A stretch of 64,000 bases of DNA from Ectocarpus siliculosus (taxonomy: Eukaryota; Sar; Phaeophyceae; Ectocarpales; Ectocarpaceae), in contig FN649750.1 in NCBI GenBank assembly GCA_000310025.1, positions 2,342,168 through 2,406,167 of the forward strand, given 5' to 3'. Within the stretch, counting starts at the first letter, position 1. The number at the start of each line of letters is the position of its first letter. The translations under genes were made by a program, and so were the position numbers. Of this stretch, positions 48,003 to 59,163 are shown one piece after another. A model generated the notes under the pieces. It did not search any database, was not told where the DNA came from, and saw only the letters and a program-made list of their open reading frames with translations.

Positions 48003-48480
48003 GGGGGGGGGGGGGGGGGTACCCATAGTCGTGCATGCGGTAGTCCTTTGACCATTGACCTCCCATCCCTACAAAGCCGGGACGGAGCACGCCGGGTTCT
48101 CACCGGACCAGGCTCTCACATCACCAAGCGCGAAGCGCCGTGAGGTATTTGGTGAGTCGCATGAAGGGTGAGCTGCATCCTGCTAAGGGTGTTCGGCATC
48201 TTGTGCTTACTTCCTTGCGTACGGATGACAGCTACGTATGACTTAATTTACTTTCTGGTGCTTTTACTTCCAGAGACAGTTGTAAGCACTGTGTAACTGC
48301 CTCGAGGAAGCTTGACCATTTTAACACAACGTGGTGCGATCATCCCCCGTTGCGCGGAGTGAGGTTTCTCCACCCCGCACAACATGATCTACTCGACCAC
48401 CATTATGGTTACCGCCAAAAAAAAAAACGAGGTAAAAAAAAAAACGGTAACCTGGTTGCCGAGTTCACGAAGTGAATTGG
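48003..48480 (-). mobile_element. LINE-type 3' end, copy 4 (minus, G run on plus)
   Basis: It begins on plus with 19 G (48001-48019), then GTACCCATAGTCGTGCATGC and the shared tail, and extends to about 48480 where it meets the tandem array. It aligns with 3815-4310 over the whole length and with 27373-27631. It sits in the left arm of the inverted duplication and has no counterpart at the matching place of the right arm (near 53.1 kb), so it arrived after the duplication. Confidence 0.75.
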
Positions 48481-48676
48481 CTTGTTTTACAACGTCGTTG
48501 CCAAGCGACGAAAACCCAATCCCGATGGCAAACACCGAGTGGGGGGCTTGTTTTACAACGTCGTTGCCAAGCGACGAAAACCCAAACCCCGATGGCAAAC
48601 ACCGGGGGGGGCGGCTTGTTTTACAACGTCGTTGCCAAGCGACGAAAACCCAACCCCGATGGCAAACACCGGGGGG
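48479..48676 (+). repeat. Three tandem units of about 66 bp with built-in hairpin
   Basis: Units start at 48479, 48545 and 48613, each with GGCTTGTTTTACAACGTCGT followed by TGCCAAGCGACGAAAACCC and then ATGGCAAACACCG plus a G run. CGTCG and CGACG around TTGCCAAG, with GTTTT and AAAAC outside, form an imperfect hairpin in every unit. Confidence 0.85.
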
Positions 48677-48739
48677 AGAGCAGAAAATCAAACACAGACT
48701 CCCTATTCCTCTTATGTATGCATGTGAGGGCGTCTTTTT

Positions 48740-49460
48740 CTCCTGGTGTTCGAGGTGGGAACCGAACGACGCAGAGATCAGGGCAAGGTGCGTCATATTG
48801 TCCAGTTTGTGGTCTTCAGACGCACACTCTGGGGCATCTTGTGCCGAAGCTGTGCTAAAAATTGCGGCAATATTTGTCGCTTAGGATATATATGGACATG
48901 CACAGGTAAACGTTCTTCGATCGACTGCTCTTCTCTGGGCGTGTCCCAGGCCATGTTGTGTGTTCCTGCGTGGTGCATGTTGATCAGGTTGGTGACGCGT
49001 AAGTCCTCCTGCGTGGGTGGTGTGTCTTTCGGCGTCAGCTGGCGAAACGCTCAAAGCCGTGGCTGTCTATTCTGAATTCTTGACGATATTGTGCAAACTC
49101 GAGGCTCTCGGCGGGTGATGTCGCCTGGCTGTTGTGGTTGGAACACCACCTAGGGATTATCGGTGTATTGGACGGCAGCACGATCACGAGCATCACCCAC
49201 CTTTGCCTATCTGTGCCCAAGATTGACGTGTCTGTCGATGGTAGCACATCCGGTAAACACAACGAAACGGCCCACACCCCGACAGTCCACTTTGGCAACC
49301 AAAAGTGTGTGCGCAAGGGCTGCGCCTGGTTTGGGAGAAGGTACATACTGTAGGTAGCACGCCGGGCTGAGCCGCTGTGGTGGCCTTACCACAAGTGCTC
49401 GCTGAGAATCAAGACAGTAGTCAGTTCGGGAGGCGCAGCGCAAATTTGTGAGTGAGGCTG
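48740..49460 (+). other. Conserved unknown segment, left arm (C-P-V-C-G-L frame)
   Basis: It aligns with the reverse complement of 52070-52890. Near 48786 a frame reads C-P-V-C-G-L-Q-T-H-T; the right copy reads C-P-V-C-G-L-E-T-R-T. Further conserved protein-like blocks are W-L-E-H-x-L-x-I-I-G-V and V-R-K-G-x-A-W-F. The frames carry several shifts. I do not recognise the family; it may be a decayed gene with a zinc-binding start, duplicated with the P450s. Confidence 0.55.
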
Positions 49461-50530
49461 CAGAACAGGCGCGCAGTTACGAAAAAACTGATCGAGGCCC
49501 ACTCCATTATTTTGGTCGAAGACGAGCCCAAGTCGTCCATATTCTTCAAAGATTTTCTTGTTATTGGGCTGTTGCACCCTGTTGACTTTCGTATTTCTTG
49601 CTAACAATACAATACGCAACAACTCATTCCGCATTATCCCGAAAACATGGTGTGGCGAACATTGATGGGAGTTATCGCCCTCCGGGACTCCCTGACTCTC
49701 TCCTGGTCGTGATCCTCCAGCAGCCCCAACGACCGCGCGTTCGTCATCCGTGCTGCACGACTCCAAATGGACTAGCTTGGTTAGGGGGAGTGGGTAGCGT
49801 AGGTGGAGGAGTGGCGGTATTTCTTGGTCGACACACTCCCAAAGCTACCCCGATTCAAGTGTATGGTGTATCGTTCGGTACTTCATTCATAATACAACAA
49901 CACGATTTCCTTGCTGTAACCGGACCCGTTCTGTACGCATGTGGAGCCACTCAGAACGATGAGATAAATGGCGCTGTTACTCCTGGATGACCCCAGGACC
50001 ACGGGTTGATGGTTGAAGATGAGAGTGAGGGAGAGGCAGCCTGGCCATCCGTCTCTCGAGAAAACCATGACAGCATCTATCGCTAAGCATGGCCCCAAAG
50101 AATCAACCGCCTACATTGCTCGGTGTCCCTTGGAAGCTGTGTTCGCGATGATAGCTTTTCGTCCTAAGGCTGCTTGGCCCTTCTTCTTCCTTGGGTCCGA
50201 AGGTGCTGCGTCTGTCCACCGCAATGCCGGAGATGGATTCCAGCCTCCGATGCTGGAAAGAATTTGCCCCGGTGTGAGCGAGGCGGTCGTTGCTCTAGCA
50301 GATGCGTAATGTCCACACATTTCTGCATTCCGCGCTGTTGCCGAGTACTCTCCGCGGCCCAGCGTATCAGTTTGGGTGAGACCCAAGGGGCACCAGTCTA
50401 TTCTTCTGTATCATTTTCCCGCAGCGTCGGCGGAGCCACTCCAACCTGCAACCAATTAAATTACAACCATGACTATTCTGGTTCTCTGCAATGGCAGAGG
50501 CATGAAATCGACTGAATCCTAACGCGAACC
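49461..50530. other. No gene recognised; no partner in the right arm
   Basis: Open frames at 49598-49990 (+), 49766-49386 (-) and 50013-50309 (+) have no domain I know. The segment has no inverted counterpart between 51.3 and 52.1 kb, so it looks like an insertion in the left arm or a deletion in the right. Confidence 0.4.
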
Positions 50531-50534
50531 CTAA

Positions 50535-51270
50535 CCCCAAACCCAACGCGACAGGTGCTATGTTGGCGCTGGGTCGATAAGGTCTAGGTTGTTTTGTTGT
50601 CCTTGGCGCTAGATTGGTGTTGATCGGACAATGTGAGGTGAATGGGGCGGCAAAGATGTAGGTTAGCCTTGGTGCGATAGATCGGGTTAGGGTTTCTGCT
50701 TGGACAGATGCTTTGTAGGTTTGTTCCGTTCCTGACGCGGGTGGGTGCTACTGCTGTAGGTTGGCGGTCCTACGCATAGGTCAAGGTGGGTCTTGGGTGG
50801 TAAACTGTGCTCGCGCGAGTGTGGGTGCATGGCTAATGTGCACACCCCTGGGTGTATCAAATATTTTCCCATCTCCAAAGATACTGAAGGAAAGAATGCC
50901 GGGCTCCCCGTATCCTTTCCCCCGCTACCCTAGAGCTAACGAGAGGTTGATATTCGATACTCCCACACTTGGCAGTTCCACGTATTCAGACCTGCGCGAG
51001 CACCGCTTACCACCCAAGCGCGACCCAGGTCTACTCCAAGCGCCACCCAACTTAGCACCCACCCACGTCAGAAACAACCTATTGTCGCAACTCTCTGAGC
51101 AAATACCAACCTATGCAGATTTTATCATACCAACACCAACGTAGCACCAATACCGGCCCATCCACTTAGACTGTCCCATCAACGCCAACCTACAGTAGGG
51201 TCAATGCCGCCACAACAACCTAGAACTTACCCACCCGGCGCCAACCTACAGCAGTAGTACCTGTCTGGGC
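50535..51270. repeat. Centre of the large inverted duplication
   Basis: About 50540-50670 aligns with the reverse complement of about 51130-51255. Shared words: GTTGGCGC, TCTAGGTTGTT and TTGGTGTTG, many built on TAGGTTGGCG. About 450 bp of unrelated spacer lies between. Short CCCTAAC/TTAGGG-like words occur nearby (50520-50545, 50683-50695) but do not form an array. Confidence 0.65.
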
Positions 51271-52069
51271 CACGGAGAGTCCTCGGCAACCGCGCGGAAC
51301 GCAGGCGTATGCGGAACGTGTGGACCTCCCGTATCTACGAAAAAGACAACCGCCTCGCTCACCACCGGAAATTGTTTCTACAATGGGAAACAATATCAAT
51401 CCCCGGGACTGCAGCAGACGGACGCAACACCTGTGGACTCAAGGAGGAGGAAGGGCGAAAAAGCCAGAGACTACAAAGCGATATCGCAAACATATTGCCA
51501 GGGGATCTCAAGCTGTGTAGGCGACTGATTCGTCGGGCAGGGTTAGATTGGCCGTAGATGTTGTCATTGTTTTCTCGAGATACAGAGAGGGAGACACACA
51601 GAGAGAGAGAGAGAGAGGGAGAGAGAGAGGGAGAGAGAGGACCAGCGCGCCTCTCCCGCTCACCCTAACCTTCCACCATCATCCCTGGGGTCCCACGCAG
51701 TGTTTTTTCCCACCGTTCTGAGGGTCACCGCATGCCGACAGAATGGGACCGCTGAGCGAACAAAAAACATTCTTGGTGACAAGATTTGAAGCGTTTCATC
51801 GAGAAATTGGAGCGAACCGAGGTGGCTAGGGAGTGTGTCATATAAAAAACATCACCACTCCTCCACCCGCTCTACCCACACCCCCCAGCTAAATTAGTTG
51901 CATTTGGATCGTGTGCCGCGGGTGGCGAAGGAGCTGGCGTTGGGGCGTGGGTGATGCTAGAGGTGCACCATGAGGGGCGAATCAGGGAGTCTAGGAGGGC
52001 GACAACCTGTCCGCCACGCCAAGGTTCCGGGTAAATCCCGCATGAAGGCTTTTGGTGTATCGTGTTCTC
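51271..52069. other. No gene recognised; (GA)n microsatellite
   Basis: A GA-rich run occupies about 51580-51640. Otherwise only short frames. Confidence 0.5.
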
Positions 52070-52890
52070 AGTTAGCAAGAAACACGAGGCATCAACAGGA
52101 TGCGACAAGCCCAAGAACCTCTTTCTATATAGGACGACTCGGACGGTCCTTCGACCCAATAATTCGAATTGGGCCTCGGCCCGCTGGTGACGTTTCTTAG
52201 CTCCGGCCCTGTTCTGTCACTACACGTTCGTACTCCGCAACCCCCAGAACTGAGCAGACTGTCTTGCGTCTGCAGCGAGCACCTGCGGAAAGCTTGCCAC
52301 AGCGGCTCAGTCCGACGCGCCACCAACCTATGATATCGCTTAAACCAGGCGCCGCCCTTCCGCACAATGGTTTGGTCACCAAGAGTGCTATCGGGCGTAG
52401 ACTGTCCATCCACATTCTGTCTTCCAGCGTATGCTACATGGGCACAGACAGGCAGAGTCGCGTGATGCGCCTGGTGGTGTTGCTCTTCACGACACCGATG
52501 ATCACTAGGTTGTGTTCCAACCACAACCACTCGGCGGCGCTCCCACCTAGAGCCTAGGGATTGCACAACACCATCACAATACTGAGAATAGATGGCCTCA
52601 GGCGCTTGTGTTTTTGCCAGCTCACGCCGAACGACTATGCTAACACGCTCGCTACAGGCACAAACTCGATCAACATGCACGCAGGAACACAAAACATGGC
52701 CTGGGACCAACTCAGAGAGGGGCAGTCCATGAAAGACGTCTACCCAAGTATCCAGACATACACATACTGTACGTGCTATTTGGCCCGCTATTATTATCGC
52801 TGGACGAAAATGAGAAAGACGGCTTCTGCACAAGACAGTCGTGCGGGTCTCAAGACCACACACTGGACAATGATACACCTCGCCCTACCA
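52070..52890 (-). other. Conserved unknown segment, right arm
   Basis: Inverted partner of 48740-49460. The minus frame from 52878 is open for 268 codons and starts with C-P-V-C-G-L-E-T-R-T. It also keeps the G-G-A-W-F and A-R-R-x-E-P-L-W blocks. Longer open than its partner, but the two copies agree only in parts, in changing frames. Not recognised. Confidence 0.5.
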
Positions 52891-53099
52891 TCAGCGCAGT
52901 TGCGTTCCCACCCTCAACACCCGGAGCAAAGGCGCTCTCATATACATACATACGAAGAAGCCCAGTAGGCGAAGTATATCCCATTTCCTGCTCTCCCTCG
53001 AGGGGGCATCAGCCCACAATTTCGCAGGGTACGGACGATACCTTTCTTTGGTGGAAATACCACGGAGCGCAAAACCAAGACAGTACTTTGAACACTAAT

Positions 53100-53612
53100 G
53101 TCGCAACCAATACAGTACACCTTGCACACTAACGTCGCGAGACTCCTCTCCGCAGGTACTTGGACATTCACCTTGTACCGGTCTCGGTCGAACAAGTATT
53201 TGATACAGCACAAAGGTCACCACTACAAACAACAACACCAACAACGCCAACAACGCCAATAAAATGATGACGACGACGACAACCGCACGAGAACACCATA
53301 CGTGGAACAGAACCGAACAATACGTAAAGCACTTCGTTGCCACCTGAAAACATACTTCACATCCCCTCGAACACACAATAAACGATCTACATGAAACGTA
53401 CAAACTGGAGTGACACCTCAGAAACCCACGATTCGACGAAGGACCCCGTCGACACTCGATACTTCACGCGTGTGGCCCTTTTTCCTTCGCAAAATCGCCC
53501 ATTGCACCTCACATGAAACCGGACGCACATCTTAGCTTCGAAACACCATGCACACCACACAGTCTTTGGTCGATGTATGCAGACCAAATGACAGGCATTC
53601 ACAAGACCCGGC
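53100..53612 (-). repeat. Inner arm segment of the large inverted duplication (right)
   Basis: Partner of 47440-47940. A GAC/AAC-type triplet run (about 53220-53280) interrupts it. No gene. Confidence 0.75.
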
Positions 53613-54098
53613 CTTGCAATAGCGTTTCACACGATAATTTACAGTTGACTCTAGCAAACGGTAGGTGGGCGGGGGAATTTGGTCTTCGCCATAGACCCTC
53701 AGTTGCCCTAGGCTCGACAAACTGGCCCATTTCGCTGCAGATTCCAGCAACCAGCGATTTTCGGGTCCCCTACACTTCCTATTTCAAGACCCCAAGACGC
53801 GGAGTGGACAACACATGTCTTCTCGTGTCTGGTTCCACCAGCACGACATATGGCCTCAGTTTCTCAAAGAGAATGGCCCAATTAGACACAACCTTATGTA
53901 GTCAATTGTCTGGTCTCCGATATTTTTCATCGTGGAGCACACACACAGGACGTTTCAGAACACCGCCAAACTAAGCTGGCTGGCTGGCTGCGCCTTCTTG
54001 TCTTGCTTATATACATCTCCGTTTTTCTGTTTCTGTCTTGTGCCACAGTCAGTCGCCTTCCGTGACGCAGCTACTTCGTCTGCGCCTTAGGTTCCCGC
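53613..54098. other. 3' flank of CYP74-like copy 2; no gene recognised
   Basis: Short frames only. Confidence 0.4.
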
Positions 54099-57000
54099 TT
54101 ACATCTTCTTACGGGACGTGACTTTCGCGAAGGACATGTCCGCCGGACCGACCTCTGCGAGAAACTCGTCAGGAGAGATCACCGGCACGCTCGTCAGTTC
54201 CCACTCTGCCTCCTGCACCCACCTACCGCACACGGGCGAAGCAGGGGGCGGGGGGGTCATTATACAAGTACGCGTTCATGGGGGATAGAACGAGAGAGAG
54301 AGAGAGAGAGAAGGGTTCCTTGAGGGGTGCCCGGACAGGAGGGCAGAACGAGGGGGCCATCGGTTCTCCTCATTGTTATTTGTGTTAGCTGAATCACCGT
54401 TGAACAGAGAATCACACCTGCCTTAACTCCTACCCCGATCCCGACCCCACGCACAGGCGTCCCTTCTCTGGGCTATCAATATCGAACGTTAGGTCTGCAG
54501 CGGGGGCGTCAATGACACCGGCGTCTAATGTTTCGCGCAAATTCCACACCGATCCCTACGGTGGGCGCTTTCTGCTTGGCAATCTAGTACAGTCGTACGT
54601 CCTTGCACACGGATTCACCTTCCGTAGATGATCTTGAGGATGCCGTCTAGCATTCCTATGGCGTGCGCCGCGCATCCCCATTGGCCGTCTACCTTGTCAT
54701 GGTCGACGTACCCGTAGGCGAAGACCTGTGCGGGGTTGTGCGGCACGGTCGTCATCATCAGGTGGCGTGCGACCGTAATCAACGTGCTCTTGTTGGGTAC
54801 GAACATCACGACCAAAGCGTTATGATGGGAACCTTGTACACACCATACCTCAGCAACATCATCGATACCGAGAACGTTCACAGCCAGAAATATGAGGAGC
54901 ACATCTACTCACAGGGGGTGCTGCAGGCCATGCTACTGGCGGTAGTCTGTTCGACCCGGAACGAAACCTACACTGGTCGGCCCACTCCTCATCAGCCTAA
55001 ACGTAGGGCGCAATCAACATCCAATCCCCACATACAGCCAGGTGCTGGAAACATGCGGCATTCCAGCGCGCACCACGACCACTTCAACAAAGGCCTCTGC
55101 GTTTGTTACATATTGTTGGTGGATTCACCTTTTTCTTGAGCTCCGGGTTGTCCACGAAGCGCTCGGGGTTGAACTCCCGGGCGTCAGGGCCAAAGACGGA
55201 CGGGTCCATCTGCCCGAGGGCCTGTTCCATCATGAGTAATTCGCCCTTCTTGACCTGCGTGAAGGAACAAACACGCGGAGAGTACGAAGTCACACACATG
55301 CGCACGAGCCGATGTAGCTATTGCTTGCAAGGGAACCCATCCGTTTCCGCGGAATTTGTACGTGGAAGCGTTGTCCGGTCTGTGACGGTTGGTTTCTCGC
55401 TTCTGTTTCGCGGCTTGATTGAGGCAGGCTCTGTTATCAGACTTCGTCGCAAACGGTAGTCTTGTCTGTAAATAAAGCCAGATCAGAAGACCGGACACTC
55501 GCTGTCACCGTTCTCTGTGTCAGGGAAAGAGGGTATCAACCCGGTCAAGCAAACGCACATACACAAAACACATACCTTCAGGACGGAGAGGACGAGATAT
55601 TTTTCGCGGCTTCTGTGGACGTACTGCGACTGATGTGTTGTATACGGTTAGCCCCTAGAACCTCTGTCAACTCGTCCTTTTCTAGGGCACGCACCTTGTA
55701 CTTCTTGCCGGAGCTGGTGGGCACGACGAGATCCATCTTCGCTTCCTGCGAGCCAGGGGCAACCAGCGTGAGTGCGGACGGAGGAGGAGCGAATTCACGA
55801 CAAAGAGCTGGCAACGTCCCTGAAGAAAGCTATGCTGCGAAGTGTTGTTGTAACCATAGGCCATGTGCTGGTTACGGGATTGTTCCCCTAACCCTATTGG
55901 CCCGAGCTACCCGTTTTCTTTCGTCCCTCCTCTCCTTTGAAAAATAGGCACTTTACGGTGGAGATGGATAGCACGACTACGTATCAGCACCAAACAGGCC
56001 TCGATGCCCAATGTATCGAAAAGGCACACCTGCTATAGAGTGTTATGCATTTCTCACCTTCACAGTAAACGCAGGGGCCGGGAACATCCGGTTGATCTCC
56101 CAGTGGAAGCTGTCGAGCAGCGGGAAGTTTTCGGCGCCCCTGATAGACTGGAACGTCAAATCCTGAGGTTGGTGGTCACAGAGCAGAGAAGAAGATTGGC
56201 GAAATGTGTGAAATACCAGTTGGTTTGTGATAGGTGTTTGCGGCAGTGCTCCTACAACAAGCTGGCGTCGGCGGTAAACTCTACGAGGGAGACGGTGATC
56301 ATACGGCGGCGTAGCCTTAACACTGGAGACATTCGGCACAATATCAATTCTTGAGAGATGTGACGCACGTAGAACGCTACAGCAGAACCCGTGATAATCG
56401 AGATATGTTGTTCTTTTTATCCTGCATTTAACCCCACACTCTACCTTGCCGTCGACCTCCTTCCTCAGCTTCTCTAGGAACTCCGGGTTGTTCGTCAGGG
56501 TGGCAACTACGGGCATCATGCCCTTCGCTATCGCCCCCGCCGACTGGAAGTTGGTGGTGAACATGAACGATCGCTCCAGATCCTTGGTGTTTACCTGGCT
56601 CGTCGTCGTACAGGTGGGAACAGCAGTGGCAGGGATAACGACAGTGCACGGGGCTGCTGTGAGGTCGTCGTTTCTGGCATTTGTAGTGTGACTGTTGGCG
56701 GTGGTCGTGGGGTTGATCGGCTCGAGCCTTGGCAGGGATAGGAGTGTTTCGGGTGCAATCTTCGGGCTGTTTGACTGCCGGCGGGGATTGATTGAGCAAA
56801 CAAACAAGAGACAGCAGGACAAGCATCGTCCACAGCCAAGCGCAAACCGCCTAATGCTGCGTGAAGCACGTACGTTGGAGTCCTCGAGCATCTCCACGAA
56901 GCCGGCCCAGACGTCGGACGAGCGGATGGCCTCGGCGATGGACTCCACGGAGGCAAGCTGCTCGGCGGACGGCTTCTTCGACCTTTGGGCGAGCTTCGCC

Positions 57001-59163
57001 GCGAGATTCGCAACAGGGGTGTCCATCTCGAGCTCGAGCAGTCTGGAGCGAGCGGAGTATTCGTTGACGACAATGACGTTGTCAAGTTCGATGGACGATA
57101 AATGAATGAGGGATCGTTTCGTTGCGTAGGTAGAAAACCGAGCAGAATAGGTTGTGACCACTCAAAGAAAAACAACGAATATCACTGTAGTCTGGTCCAC
57201 CGTAGGTGCACGTTCCGGAGTTTGTTCACCAAAAGGGGCTACAGCACAGACCGGAGTGTATGGGACTGAAAGGGCCTCTCAGTCAATCCCTTCGCCTGCG
57301 GGTCGCTCAAAAACACAGTCATATCATCAGCACTATCGTAGTCCGCGGCCTCACTTACACGGAAACGTCGAGTGGGTTAGCGTTCATGAAGTCCTTGAAG
57401 GGCGGGAGGGGCTTGCCACCCTCCACCCCCAGGCCATAGATCCACTCGTGCAAAAAGTGTATCGTCTGCTGCAGAAAGAAGTCGTAAACCAAGGTGTACT
57501 CGCCAAGGCCTTTACCAGTCCCAAGAGGAAAGAAGAGAGGGACGGAGGGGGCGTGGGAGAACAGTGATAGGGTAGGGACACAATCATCAGGAAAATGTGG
57601 GTAGCTCAGTCAGTTATTTTCGCACTCCACAAAGCCTGCGGCAAACTCTAAAACACTAGGAGCAGTTAGGTGGTGAGGTGGTGGCGTCGTCATCAACGTG
57701 GATGACTTGCTTGTGGCACCAGGACTGCTCAACCCCCCCCCCCCCCCCCTCTAGGAGGAAATGAAACAAAAAGGGTGTGACATGGACAAATTTGGTAAAT
57801 TAAACAACAGCGAAAAAACGATCGCGATAATTGGGGATAGATGGTGGGCACAAGAGGCCCTAAAGGACGGGGATAAGATGTGCAAGAAATTTTTATGGAG
57901 TTTGTGGCAGAAACGTAAAGAGCTCCCAAATGTTGGTGGTGTCTCTAGTAGGGGTAGGAACGGTGCTCCGACTCGAAAGGGACGCGTGGTCAATGGTCAA
58001 ATGACTACGGCAAGCAACAAATGAGTACCCCCCCCCCCCCCCCCCCCACCCATTGGNNNNNNNNNNNNNNNNNNNNNNNNNNNNNNNNNNNNNNNNNNNN
58101 NNNNNNNNNNNNNNNNNNNNNNNNNNNNNNNNNNNNNNNNNNNNNNNNNNNNNNNNGGAGAGAAGCAACCCATTGCGGAGAGAAGCAGCTCACTCCCGCT
58201 GACCATATGTCCTGAACTCAATTGAGTCAGTCTACAGTATGTTGAGAAGCACACTGGACTTTGGACCAGTCAGCGCTGACTGCTACAGTCCAGTGGTCAT
58301 CAACGTGCTGCTCTACACTCTCAATAAACAGCACGGAATAATCTACATGACTGCTTCTCCATGTGTGGTGCGCCAGGCCCCGAAAAGCACAACGCGGTGT
58401 CGGCAAATATTTCCGAAAAAGCGGGGAAGCGGAGAAATAGGCGAAATTGCTCAAATCTGTGGGCATGCCAGCGTTTGATCCGTCTCGTGTTGTATGCGGA
58501 GAGGAGAGCTGGCACGCTCGGTATCCATGCCGCGGCGAGCGGAAGCCACAGGCACGCGCATATCCGACTTGCCGACACAAACTCAACCCTTTTGTTTGAA
58601 AGAAATTGATGAGCGGAAGCAACAAACACATGTGGATATCTCTACAGCAGTCAGGCTGTTCGCGTACATGTGGTGCAAGCATGATTTACCTGCCGATCCA
58701 AGACATCTTGGTTCTGGCTGAGGAACCATTCGCAGCTGGCGTGATCTGTCAAGAACGTGACAGCGAGACCCGGATGCCCCTTGAACACCGATGCGCCGCC
58801 GTTGGCCTCGATGAGGCCGTTGAAGTACTGCCCTTCCCTCGCCGCCCATGCCTTCGCCTCGGATAGTGGAGACAAGCTATGAAACGGGTGGTGAACGCCG
58901 GTAGGCTCGAGAAGACCTGGTTCGGCAGCTGTTTCGGCCGTCTTGACTCTGTGGTGGGGAGATGTCGTGGGAATCGGCGGCGCTGCCGTCGAAGCTTGCA
59001 GCAACGGGCAGTTGGAAGAAGCAGCGCCTACACGCGGCTTGGGGGAGGTGGAGACGTTGCGCGCGGTAAGTGCCGATGCCGCGAGAAGCAGACCACCACC
59101 AAGGAGTACCAAAAAGAGCGGCCGCTGCAGCGGCCGTGAGCGGTTGTTGTTGTTGTTAGGCAT
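54099..59163 (-). CDS. CYP74-clan cytochrome P450, copy 2, exon 2 missing in assembly
   Basis: Exons on minus: 59163-58690, [exon 2 not found], ~57482-57359, 57042-56874, 56594-56445, 56162-56058, 55745-55695, 55254-55129, 54725-54619, 54222-54099. Exons 4-9 have exactly the lengths of copy 1. All keep GT-AG ends and no stop was seen inside them. Motifs are retained: E-I-N-R, D-P-S-V-F, P-E-R-F, and the haem loop G-x12-C. Exon 1 has a full N-terminus: M-P-N-N-N-N-N, a hydrophobic run F-L-V-L-L-G-G-G-L-L-L-A-A-S-A-L, then a Pro/Ser-rich stretch, which suggests a signal or bipartite plastid leader. Exon 2 (66 codons in copy 1, containing the substrate-channel N-terminal helices) should lie where a LINE tail and a 100-N gap are. 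Whether the locus is functional depends on the gap. Confidence 0.8.
54293..54312. repeat. (GA)n microsatellite in last intron of copy 2
   Basis: A short GA run between exons 9 and 10 of the minus-strand P450, absent from the matching intron of copy 1. Confidence 0.7.
57733..58047 (+). mobile_element. LINE 3' end, copy 5, flanked on both sides by C runs
   Basis: A 17-C run (57733-57749) precedes a frame (57761-58024) with D-K-F-G-K-L, L-W-S-L-W-Q-K-R-K-E and G-R-V-V-N-G blocks matching the LINE C-terminus at 26600-26780. The stop is followed by GAGTAC and a 20-C run (58028-58047). It is antisense to the P450, in the intron that followed exon 2. In P450 copy 1 the same intron has just one 13-G run (43048-43060) and no LINE. 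Confidence 0.85.
58057..58156. other. Assembly gap, 100 N
   Basis: Placeholder gap. ACCCATTG occurs directly left of it and again 12 bases to its right, followed on the right by a GCGGAGAGAAGCA/GGAGAGAAGCA repeat, so the two contig ends may overlap or be a collapsed repeat. Confidence 0.99.

Noticed and set aside
48978-49357. Frames 49132-49353 (+) and 49346-49035 (-) as separate genes
   Set aside because: Part of the duplicated unknown segment; neither is open in the partner copy at full length.
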